Shown one piece after another: positions 14,493 through 20,838 of a DNA stretch of 24,871 bases; within the stretch, counting starts at the first letter, position 1; every line of letters begins with the position of its first letter. The notes under the pieces are model-generated. The model had not been told where the DNA came from. It did not search any database and saw only the letters and a program-made list of their open reading frames with translations. The stretch is from DATGKD01 sp035294855 (GTDB lineage: Bacteria; Actinomycetota; Acidimicrobiia; Acidimicrobiales; UBA8190), in the NCBI GenBank assembly GCA_035294855.1, contig DATGKD010000033.1:1-24871 (forward strand). The letters are read 5' to 3'. The position numbers were made by a program, and so were the translations under genes.

Positions 14493-15497
14493 TCAGCGAG
14501 GTGCGGTGCGGGTGTATCCCGCGGCTGCCGCCGTGGCGGTCGTGGCCGTCGTGGCCGCGGTGGTCGGCCCGACGGCGTCGAGCGCAAGAATCGACGCGCA
14601 CAGCTCGGCGGCGTCCTCGGGCGTGTGCATCACGGTGGGCAGCACCACGCACCGCAGACCGGCGGCTTCGACGTCCGGGGCCAGACCGGCGTCGGCGGCG
14701 TCGACGACGAGGGTGCCGACGAACTCCGCGTAGAGGCGCGCCACTCCGACGACCGACGATTCGTACCCGAGCTCTTCGAGGAGCCGGTCCGCCGGTCCCT
14801 TGATGGCCGCCCCGGCGACGATGGGTGACACCGCGACGACATCGGCGCGGCGAGCGACGAGGGCATCGGTCACCCGGGGCACGGCCAAGATGGGCTTCAC
14901 GGACACGAGAGGATTGGAAGGGCACACCACCACGACATCGGCCTCCTCGATGGCGTCGAGCACGCCGGGCGCCGGGAGCGCCGACGTTGCGCCGTCGAAG
15001 CGGATCGACTCCACCGGCACCGAATGGCGGTGCAGGACGAAGTACTCCTGGAAGGCGACCTCCTCCCCGCCGGCAAGGGTGAGCCGCGTCGCGACGCTCT
15101 GATCCGACATCGGCAGGAGGCGAACGGCAACGCCGAGCGCGGCCGTGATCTCCGCGGTGACCTGCGACAGGGTCGCACCGTCCGACAGCCGCGCGGTGCG
15201 GTACAAGTGTGTCGCGAGGTCGCGGTCTCCGAGTCGGAACCAGGTGTCGCCGCCGAGTTGCCCGAGTGCCTCGATGACGCGCCAGGTCTCCCCGGCGAGG
15301 CCCCATCCCCGCGCGTCGTCGTTCAGGCCTGCCAGCGTGTAGGTGACGGTGTCCAAGTCCGGGCTCACGTGGAGCCCGTGGAACACCGCGTCGTCGCCGG
15401 TGTTCACGATCGCGGTGATGTCGCGGGCGTCGACCACGCGCACCATGCCTCGCAGGAGACGGGCGGCGCCCACTCCTCCGGCGAGGGCCGTGATCAC
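14493..15497 (-). CDS. cofD: 2-phospho-L-lactate / phosphoenolpyruvyl transferase of F420 synthesis
   Basis: A 334-residue CofD/FbiA. The N-terminus is MITALAGGVGAARLLRG (the P-loop-like GGVGAARLLRG), followed by VNTGDD (Asp35, Asp36), DLDTVTYTLAG, WGLAGETW, WFRLGDRDLATHLYRT and CPSNPLVSVKPIL, all family signatures. The enzyme joins FO to the phospholactyl or phosphoenolpyruvyl-guanosine donor, giving (dehydro-)F420-0, the substrate of CofE. The last about 27 residues are Ala/Thr-rich and look like a disordered tail. The GTG start lies 6 nt downstream of a TAGGGT box, suggesting a leaderless cofDE transcript. It is divergent from the first GT4 gene with only 60 nt between them. Confidence 0.94.
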   Translation of the reverse strand: MITALAGGVGAARLLRGMVRVVDARDITAIVNTGDDAVFHGLHVSPDLDTVTYTLAGLNDDARGWGLAGETWRVIEALGQLGGDTWFRLGDRDLATHLYRTARLSDGATLSQVTAEITAALGVAVRLLPMSDQSVATRLTLAGGEEVAFQEYFVLHRHSVPVESIRFDGATSALPAPGVLDAIEEADVVVVCPSNPLVSVKPILAVPRVTDALVARRADVVAVSPIVAGAAIKGPADRLLEELGYESSVVGVARLYAEFVGTLVVDAADAGLAPDVEAAGLRCVVLPTVMHTPEDAAELCASILALDAVGPTTAATTATTATAAAAGYTRTAPR

Positions 15498-15503
15498 GCC
15501 GAC

Positions 15504-15509
15504 ACCCTA
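15504..15509 (-). promoter_or_regulatory. Putative -10 box (TAGGGT) for leaderless cofDE
   Basis: Read on the minus strand, TAGGGT ends 6 nt before the cofD GTG. It is identical to the box before birA and has the same near-start placement. The 60-nt space between cofD and the divergent glycosyltransferase gene leaves little room for other control elements. Confidence 0.5.
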
Positions 15510-15557
15510 ACGGGCCAGGTGGCATGCCCCGAACGCCGCGTGTGCAAGGCTCGCCCG

Positions 15558-16775
15558 GTGCACACGGGCCGCCCGAACAGCGGGCACGTCCGCGTGGCGC
15601 TCGACGCCACACCGCTGCTCGGTGCCCGCACCGGCGTGGGTCGCTTCTGCGAGGGCGCGCTGCGAAGCTTGGGTGCCGCGTCGCGCGACGTGGTCGACGT
15701 GTCGGCGTTCGCGGTGACGTGGCGGCGGCGCCATCTCCTTCCCCCCTTGGTGCCCCGAGGTGTGGCGGTGCACCAAGGGGCCATGCCGGCGCGGCCCCTG
15801 CACCTCGCGTGGGGGCTTGTCGACTGGCCCCCCGCCGAATGGTTCGTGGGATCCGTCGACGTGGTGCACGGGACGAACTTCGTGGTGCCCCCGACGCGGC
15901 GCGCCGCACGCGTGGTGACGGTGCACGACCTCACCGCGCTCCGCCTTCCGGAATTGTGCGACCGGTCGTCGCTCGGCTTTCCCGCTCTGGTGCGACGCGC
16001 GGTGCGTCAAGGGGCGTGGGTCCACACCCCGTCGCACTTCGTGGCGCGCGAGGTCGTGGGGGAGTTCGGGGCTCATCCCTCCAAGGTGCGCGTCGTCTAT
16101 CACGGGGTCACCGACGTTCCCGGCGTGCCCGGCACACCCGACGCCGCCCACGGACCTGACGAACCCGACGTGCCCGACGTACCCACGGTCACCGAGGCGG
16201 CGGCGGCGTCGAGCGAGCTCCCCGTCGGCACGTCTCGCTACATCGTCGCCGTCGGGACGATCGAGCCGCGCAAGGACTACCCCGGTCTCGTCCGCGCCTT
16301 CTCGGCTGTCGCCGGCGCGCACCCCGACGTCGCCCTCATCGTGATCGGACAGGACGGCTGGGGGGCGAGCGCCTATCACGATGCCGTGGCCACCTCCCCG
16401 TTCCGGGAACGGATCCGGCGCCTCGGCTTCGTCACCGACGACGCGCTTGCCCAGTGGATCGGGCACGCTGCGCTGCTGGCGTTCCCCTCGCTGTACGAAG
16501 GGTTCGGTTTCCCCCCGCTCGAAGCCATGGTCCGGGGCGTCCCGGTGGTGGCCACTCGCGCCGGAGCGGTCCCCGAGATCGTCGTCGACGGCGCGCTCCT
16601 GGTGGAGCCGGGACAGCCCGACGAGCTGGCGGGGGCGCTGGAGCGGGTCCTTTCCGACGACGCCCTGCGCGGCGACCTCGTGTCGAAAGGCCGTTGCCGC
16701 GCGGCGCGCTTCACATGGGAAGCGTGCGGCGCGGGCCTGACGGAGCTCTACCTCGAAGCCGCCGGGGAGCGCTGA
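15558..16775 (+). CDS. GT4 glycosyltransferase, first of three in tandem
   Basis: A 405-residue GT-B enzyme. The N-terminal acceptor domain has VALDATPLLGARTGVGRF, then VVHGTNFVVP and VTVHDLTALRLPEL. The C-terminal donor domain has VGTIEPRKDYPGLVRAF and the nucleotide-sugar-binding SLYEGFGFPPLEAM, the EX7E motif of family GT4. It would add a hexose or deoxyhexose to a lipid-linked glycan at the inner membrane face. Between the domains, residues about 185-215 form a Pro/Asp-rich low-complexity linker (VPGVPGTPDAAHGPDEPD and onward). The start is not certain: I chose GTG 15558, but GTG 15540 and GTG 15594 are in frame, and no ribosome-binding site decides. Next gene begins 4 nt after the stop. 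Confidence 0.9.
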   Translation: MHTGRPNSGHVRVALDATPLLGARTGVGRFCEGALRSLGAASRDVVDVSAFAVTWRRRHLLPPLVPRGVAVHQGAMPARPLHLAWGLVDWPPAEWFVGSVDVVHGTNFVVPPTRRAARVVTVHDLTALRLPELCDRSSLGFPALVRRAVRQGAWVHTPSHFVAREVVGEFGAHPSKVRVVYHGVTDVPGVPGTPDAAHGPDEPDVPDVPTVTEAAAASSELPVGTSRYIVAVGTIEPRKDYPGLVRAFSAVAGAHPDVALIVIGQDGWGASAYHDAVATSPFRERIRRLGFVTDDALAQWIGHAALLAFPSLYEGFGFPPLEAMVRGVPVVATRAGAVPEIVVDGALLVEPGQPDELAGALERVLSDDALRGDLVSKGRCRAARFTWEACGAGLTELYLEAAGER

Positions 16776-16779
16776 GGCG

Positions 16780-17922
16780 ATGGACGACCAGGCGGTGGCG
16801 CGCGCTCGAGACGCACGGCATGCGCCGAGGGCCGCTGCGGACCCTGGTGGCGTCTTGTTCGTCGTCGAGCAGCTTCGACGGGCCGTGCCCGGGGGCATCG
16901 GCACCTACATCGCGGGCGTCCTCCAAGGGCTCGCCGAACTCGAGGCCGACGGCGAGGACGTGGCGGCGGTGACGTTGCACGCCAGCCGCAGCCCCGGTGG
17001 GAGCGACCCCCTCGCGTCGTGGGGACGTCGGACGCGCCTGTCACACCTACCATCGGTCGTCCTCACCCGGGCGTGGGACCACGCCCTCGTGCACGCGCCC
17101 GCGGGCTTCGGGGTGGTCCACGCCACGTCGCTGGCCGTTCCTCCGGTCCGTCGGGCGCCGCTGGTCGTCACGGTGCACGACACGGCATGGCGACGATTTC
17201 CCGACGCGTTCCCCGAACGCGGGCGTCGCTGGCACGAGGCCGCGCTCGGCAGAGCGCGACGGCGCGCCACGCGCTTCGTCGTCCCGTCCGTTGCGGTGGC
17301 CGAGGACCTCGCCCGCGACTCGCCCGAGGACGGCGTCACCGTGATCCCCCACGGTTCCGACCACCTGCCCGCACCGGACGACGTCGGCGTCGCCGACCTC
17401 TTGCGGCGCGTCGGTGTCGACGGGCCGTTCCTGTTGTCGGTGGGGACGCTCGAGCCGCGCAAGAACCTCGGGCGTGTGTTCGATGCCTACGACGCGGCGC
17501 GGCTGGCCCTGCCCGAGCCGTGGCCCCTCGTGGTCGTGGGCCCGGACGGATGGGGTCAGGGCGTGGGGCCGCGCCCGGGCGTCGTCCTCACCGGCGCGGT
17601 CTCACCCGGCGTCCTCGCCGCGCTCTACGCGCGGGCACGGCTGCTCGTCTATGTGCCGCTCTCCGAGGGCTTCGGCTTGCCACCCCTGGAGGCGATGCGC
17701 GCGGGCACCCCGGTGTTGTCGAGTGCTCTTCCCAGCACGCAGGGCGCCGCGCTGGAGGTCGACCCCCTCGACGTCGAGGCCATGGCCGACGGCATGGTCC
17801 GCATCGCGGTCGACGACGACGTTTGTCGGAGCATGGCGGCGAGTGGGGCCGAACGCGCCGCCGCGCTCACGTGGCGGGCGTCGGCCGCGGCCCACCTCGG
17901 CGTGTGGAGGACGGTGCGATGA
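16780..17922 (+). CDS. GT4 glycosyltransferase, second of three in tandem
   Basis: A 380-residue GT-B enzyme paralogous to its two neighbours. It has VEQLRRAVPGGIGTYIAGVL near the N-terminus, VVTVHDTAWRRFPDAFP, VIPHGSDHLP, SVGTLEPRKNLGRVFDAY and the donor-binding EGFGLPPLEAM. The ATG at 16780 follows the preceding stop by 4 nt, and the TGA overlaps the ATG of the third GT4 gene (ATGA). About 30 residues of low-complexity sequence precede the first motif, so a start further in is possible, though no better candidate stands out. Sugar and acceptor are unknown; tandem arrangement suggests it adds the next residue of the same glycan. Confidence 0.9.
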   Translation: MDDQAVARARDARHAPRAAADPGGVLFVVEQLRRAVPGGIGTYIAGVLQGLAELEADGEDVAAVTLHASRSPGGSDPLASWGRRTRLSHLPSVVLTRAWDHALVHAPAGFGVVHATSLAVPPVRRAPLVVTVHDTAWRRFPDAFPERGRRWHEAALGRARRRATRFVVPSVAVAEDLARDSPEDGVTVIPHGSDHLPAPDDVGVADLLRRVGVDGPFLLSVGTLEPRKNLGRVFDAYDAARLALPEPWPLVVVGPDGWGQGVGPRPGVVLTGAVSPGVLAALYARARLLVYVPLSEGFGLPPLEAMRAGTPVLSSALPSTQGAALEVDPLDVEAMADGMVRIAVDDDVCRSMAASGAERAAALTWRASAAAHLGVWRTVR

Positions 17923-19145
17923 GCGAGGTGGCGCCGGCGCGGCCTCTCGCTGTATCGGTTGACGTGACGGCCGTGCCCCCACAGCCCGTGGGCGCGGGCC
18001 GTTACACGATCGACCTCGTGACCGCGCTCGGCGGATGCGCCGACGTGGCGCTCACACTGTGGGCGCGACGCAACGACGATGCTCGATGGGCGGGGGTCGG
18101 CGCGACGCCCGACGCGCGCTCAGCCGCCACGAGGCCTCGGCCCCCGGTGCTGGAGGCGCGCGCTCCTCGGCGCCGCCCGCTGCGCCTGGCGTGGGAGCAG
18201 GTCGCGCTCCCACGGCTCCTGCGCAACACGCCTGTCGCCGTCCATCACGGGCCGCACTACACCATGCCCGAGCGTGCGCCGGTGCCGTGCGTGGTGACGA
18301 TCCACGACCTGACCTTCGTCGACCACCCTGAATGGCACGAACGCAGCAAGGTGCTCGTCTTCCGCCGGGCCCTCGGGGTCGCCGCGCGCCGCGCCGAAGC
18401 GCTCGTCTGCGTGAGCTCGTTCACCGCCCAACGGCTCGGCGAGCGATTCGCTCCCCGCGGGCGGGTGTTCGTGGTCCCGCACGGTGTGGACCACGACCGC
18501 TTCCGGCCGGACGCCGATCTCGGGCGCGACGAGCAGCTCCGCGCCGAGCTCGGCGTCGGCGGTCGGTATCTCGTCTTCATCGGCACGCTCGAGCCCCGCA
18601 AGGCGGTTCCGGTGCTGCTCGCGGCGTTCGAGCAGGTCTCGACGCGGTACCCCGAGGTGAAGCTCGTGGTCGTCGGCCGAAAAGGATGGGGCGCCGCCGC
18701 GGTGGAGCGGGCGCTCGCCCAGATGCGCGCCCGAGACCAGGTGAACCGCCTGGGCTACGTCCCCGACGAAGCCGTGCCGGCTCTGCTGCGCGGCGCCATG
18801 GCCGCCGTCTATCCGGCCATCGAGGAAGGCTTCGGGCTGCCCGCGCTCGAGGCGCTGACGTGCGGGACACCGCTCGTCACGACGTCGGGCTCGGCCATGG
18901 CCGAGCTGGCGGGGAGCGCCGCGCTCCTCGTCGCGCCGGGCGATGCCGGGGAGCTCGCCGACGCCTTGGTCGAGGTGATCGGTGGAGGCGAGACGACCGA
19001 AGACCGCCGGAGGCTCGGCCTCGAGATCGCCGCCCGGCACACCTGGCCGGCGAGCGCTGCCGGGCACCTCGAGGCGTACCGGTGGGCGGCGTCCCGTGCC
19101 GCCCCGGGCCGCCGCCGCCGGGGGCCGCGCCGGGCCGCTGTCTAA
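17919..19145 (+). CDS. GT4 glycosyltransferase, third of three in tandem
   Basis: A 408-residue GT-B enzyme: VSVDVTAVPPQPVGAGRYTIDL at the N-terminus, VVHH-like AVHHGPHYTMP, VVTIHDLTFVDHPEWHERSK, VVPHGVDHDRF, FIGTLEPRKAVPVLLAAF and EEGFGLPALEAL, the GT4 donor-binding motif. The HDLTFxxHPEWH segment resembles mannosyl- and rhamnosyl-transferases of the WbdA/MtfA type, so a GDP-mannose or deoxyhexose donor is plausible but unproven. The ATG overlaps the upstream stop. The C-terminus is a short Arg/Pro-rich tail (RRRRGPRRAAV) that could contact the membrane surface. Confidence 0.9.
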   Translation: MSEVAPARPLAVSVDVTAVPPQPVGAGRYTIDLVTALGGCADVALTLWARRNDDARWAGVGATPDARSAATRPRPPVLEARAPRRRPLRLAWEQVALPRLLRNTPVAVHHGPHYTMPERAPVPCVVTIHDLTFVDHPEWHERSKVLVFRRALGVAARRAEALVCVSSFTAQRLGERFAPRGRVFVVPHGVDHDRFRPDADLGRDEQLRAELGVGGRYLVFIGTLEPRKAVPVLLAAFEQVSTRYPEVKLVVVGRKGWGAAAVERALAQMRARDQVNRLGYVPDEAVPALLRGAMAAVYPAIEEGFGLPALEALTCGTPLVTTSGSAMAELAGSAALLVAPGDAGELADALVEVIGGGETTEDRRRLGLEIAARHTWPASAAGHLEAYRWAASRAAPGRRRRGPRRAAV

Positions 19146-19148
19146 GGT
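19143..19148 (+). promoter_or_regulatory. Putative -10 box (TAAGGT) for the rmd-like gene
   Basis: TAAGGT fits TANNNT, overlaps the TAA stop of the third GT4 gene and ends 7 nt before the GTG at 19156. No ribosome-binding site is visible in the 7-nt gap. If active, the reductase could be made from its own leaderless transcript as well as by read-through. Confidence 0.4.
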
Positions 19149-19155
19149 CGGCCTC

Positions 19156-20085
19156 GTGCGAGCGTTCGTGACCGGCGCGCATGGCTTCGTCGGGTCGTGG
19201 CTGACGGCCCATCTCGAGGCGTGCGGCGACGAGGTCGTGGGGGTCGACCGGGAGGTCGACGTCACCGACGCGGCCAGTGTGCGCAATGCGATCACCCGCG
19301 TTGCGCCGGACGCCGTGTTCCACCTCGCCGCCCTCACCCATGTGGGCCAGTCCTGGCGGGACCCCGCACGCGTGCTGGAGGTGAATGCGGTCGGCACGTT
19401 GAACGTCCTCGAAGGAGCGCGCGCGTGCGCATCACCGCCGCGGGTGCTGTTGACGAGCTCCGCCGAGGTGTACGGCGCCGTTCCCCCCGAGCGCCTGCCC
19501 GTCGACGAGGAGGCCCCGCTCGCGCCGGTGACCCCCTACGCGGCGTCGAAGGTCGCTGCCGAGTACGTGGGTATCCAGGAACAACTCGCGCACGGACTGC
19601 CCGTGATCCGCGTCCGCCCGTTCAACCACGTGGGCCCGGGGCAGTCCCCGGCGTTCGTCGTCGCCGCCTTGGCGCAGCGCATCGTCGAGGCACGGCGCCA
19701 TGGGACTCCGGCGATAGGCGTCGGCAACCTGACGGCCCGCAGAGACCTGACCGACGTGCGCGACGTCGTGCGCGCGTACCGGTTGCTCGTCGACCGTGGC
19801 ACCCCCGGGGACGTCTACAACGTCTGCACCGGTGACGACATCGCCATCGAAGAGGTTGCCCGGCGGATGCAGAAGCTCGCCGGCGTGGAGGTCCGTCTCG
19901 AAATCGACCCGTCGCTGGCCCGGCCCGTGGACGTCCCTGTGGTCCGAGGCGACCCGCGCAAGCTCAAGACGGCCACGGGGTGGGAGCCCGAGATCGACCT
20001 CGACCGGACGCTGCTCGACGTGCTCGACCAGTGGGAGCGCGCCGAACCCCGCTCGGGCGACGAAACCCGCTCGGAGAGCCGGTAA
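19156..20085 (+). CDS. rmd: GDP-4-dehydro-6-deoxy-D-mannose reductase-like SDR
   Basis: A 309-residue extended SDR. It has TGAHGFVGSWL at the N-terminus, HLAALTHVGQSW, TSSAEVYGA, the catalytic YAASK, and RPFNHVGPGQ. The most specific block is VGNLTARRDLTDVRDVVRAY followed by GDVYNVCTG, which matches Rmd, the enzyme reducing GDP-4-keto-6-deoxymannose to GDP-D-rhamnose. The C-terminus (RPVDVPVVRGDPRKLKTATGWEP) also fits. A partner GDP-mannose 4,6-dehydratase is not in the window, though the ManB-like gene at 11568 could supply GDP-mannose. The GTG at 19156 puts the Rossmann motif at residues 6-16, as expected. Related GDP-sugar reductases with other products cannot be excluded. Confidence 0.85.
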   Translation: MRAFVTGAHGFVGSWLTAHLEACGDEVVGVDREVDVTDAASVRNAITRVAPDAVFHLAALTHVGQSWRDPARVLEVNAVGTLNVLEGARACASPPRVLLTSSAEVYGAVPPERLPVDEEAPLAPVTPYAASKVAAEYVGIQEQLAHGLPVIRVRPFNHVGPGQSPAFVVAALAQRIVEARRHGTPAIGVGNLTARRDLTDVRDVVRAYRLLVDRGTPGDVYNVCTGDDIAIEEVARRMQKLAGVEVRLEIDPSLARPVDVPVVRGDPRKLKTATGWEPEIDLDRTLLDVLDQWERAEPRSGDETRSESR

Positions 20086-20097
20086 GGGCGGCGACGC

Positions 20098-20128
20098 GAC
20101 AGAGCGCCCCGTGAAGGGGCGCTCTGTC
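20098..20128 (+). terminator. Strong hairpin terminator after the rmd-like gene
   Basis: A perfect 13-bp stem: GACAGAGCGCCCC (20098-20110), loop GTGAA (20111-20115), GGGGCGCTCTGTC (20116-20128). It begins 12 nt after the rmd stop. There is no T-run, as is usual for actinobacterial terminators. It is the clearest hairpin in the window and marks the end of the GT4-rmd unit. Confidence 0.85.
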
Positions 20129-20138
20129 CAGAACTCTG

Positions 20139-20159
20139 CTCAGCGGAATTGCTGCTGAG
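20139..20159 (-). terminator. Possible terminator for the minus-strand small gene
   Basis: CTCAGC (20139-20144) and GCTGAG (20154-20159) form a 6-bp stem with a 9-nt loop, 19 nt beyond the stop of the minus-strand gene at 20178. The stem is weak. The stronger hairpin at 20098-20128 is symmetrical and could serve both strands. Confidence 0.3.
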
Positions 20160-20177
20160 TGGAACCCGATGAGCTGC

Positions 20178-20543
20178 CTACGCGGCGGGGGTGACCAGCT
20201 TGCGCAGCTGCTGCCGAGCCTCGCGTGCCTGCACGTGGGCTTGCTTCACGAGCTCACGAGCGGAGTCAGGGAGCCGGCTCTCGATCGGCTCGAGTGACGC
20301 CTCGATCCGGTCGATCACGTGCTCGAGGGCGTCGTCGACTTCCTTCGCCCGCTGGGTCACCTTGGTGCGAACCTCGCCGATCCGCCCCTCGACCTGCCCG
20401 CGGGGCTCGGCCAGGCGCCTCTGCAATTCCTGCCGGCGTACCTGGGCCCGCTGGACCCCGAGCACGCCCAGGCCGACCACGACGTAGGCGGCATCCCGGG
20501 CGGTCTTCGTGATCTCGTCGGTGATGTCCTTCAGTTCGGGCAT
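20178..20543 (-). CDS. Small unidentified protein: one hydrophobic helix plus charged helical segment
   Basis: A 121-residue protein I cannot assign to a characterised family. A short amphipathic start (MPELKDITDEITKTARDAAY) leads into a hydrophobic stretch VVVGLGVLGVQRAQ (about 21-34). About 85 charged residues then form a likely continuous helix with E/R/Q-rich heptad-like spacing (RRQELQRRLAE, then RIGEVRTKVTQRAKEVDDAL). It ends with LRKLVTPAA. The pattern suggests a membrane-associated, coiled-coil-forming protein, loosely like apolipoprotein- or HBHA-type amphipathic proteins, but I claim no homology. The ATG at 20543 has AAAGGA about 9 nt upstream and a good promoter further up. It is alone on its strand, between the rmd terminator and the divergent giant glycosyltransferase. 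Confidence 0.85.
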   Translation of the reverse strand: MPELKDITDEITKTARDAAYVVVGLGVLGVQRAQVRRQELQRRLAEPRGQVEGRIGEVRTKVTQRAKEVDDALEHVIDRIEASLEPIESRLPDSARELVKQAHVQAREARQQLRKLVTPAA

Positions 20544-20621
20544 CGCAGATGTCCTTTCTCGATTCGTCCCTGGTCGTCTCAGGCCGCACGCTCCGGTGCA
20601 ACCCGACGGCCTCTGCTAGCT

Positions 20622-20650
20622 AGTGTAGTCAATGGTGCTAACAGTTGCAA
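20622..20650 (-). promoter_or_regulatory. Sigma-70-like promoter of the small minus-strand gene
   Basis: On the minus strand, TTGCAA (20645-20650) is the -35 and TACACT (20622-20627) the -10, separated by exactly 17 nt. The region is distinctly more AT-rich than its surroundings. Transcription would begin near 20615, giving a leader of roughly 70 nt before the ATG. The -10 edge overlaps a palindrome CTAGCTAG (20616-20623), a possible operator. It is the only clear two-box promoter in the window. Confidence 0.65.
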
Positions 20651-20838
20651 GCACTCGGTGATTCCCAGCGGCGGGGAATTCGGTCGAAACCGTGTCCCGG
20701 TCGGGGTTGCTCTCGGAGTCCCTCGGCGGTCTTCCCGGCAGCCCTCTCGGCAGCCGCCTCGGCCTGGGTGGCCGGGGTTTTCGCCGGGCTCGCACGTGCT
20801 GATCGCTTGGGGCTCTTCGAGAAAGGACGGGTAGCCTC
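20651..20838. other. Intergenic region upstream of the giant glycosyltransferase gene
   Basis: Between the small-gene promoter and the GTG at 20839 there is about 190 nt without a supported gene. Short open frames exist on both strands but have mixed third-position composition and no recognisable motif. A TAGCCT box (20832-20837) near the right end could be the -10 for the plus-strand gene, 10 nt before the in-frame ATG at 20848. AAGGA at 20823-20827 would instead serve the GTG. Confidence 0.5.

Noticed and set aside
15498..15557. Shared regulatory region for cofD and the GT4 run
   Set aside because: Apart from the cofD TAGGGT box no plus-strand promoter element or operator-like repeat could be identified in the 60 nt.
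20098..20128. Hairpin considered as a riboswitch or small RNA
   Set aside because: It is a simple perfect stem directly after a stop codon between convergent genes. Termination explains it without further assumptions.
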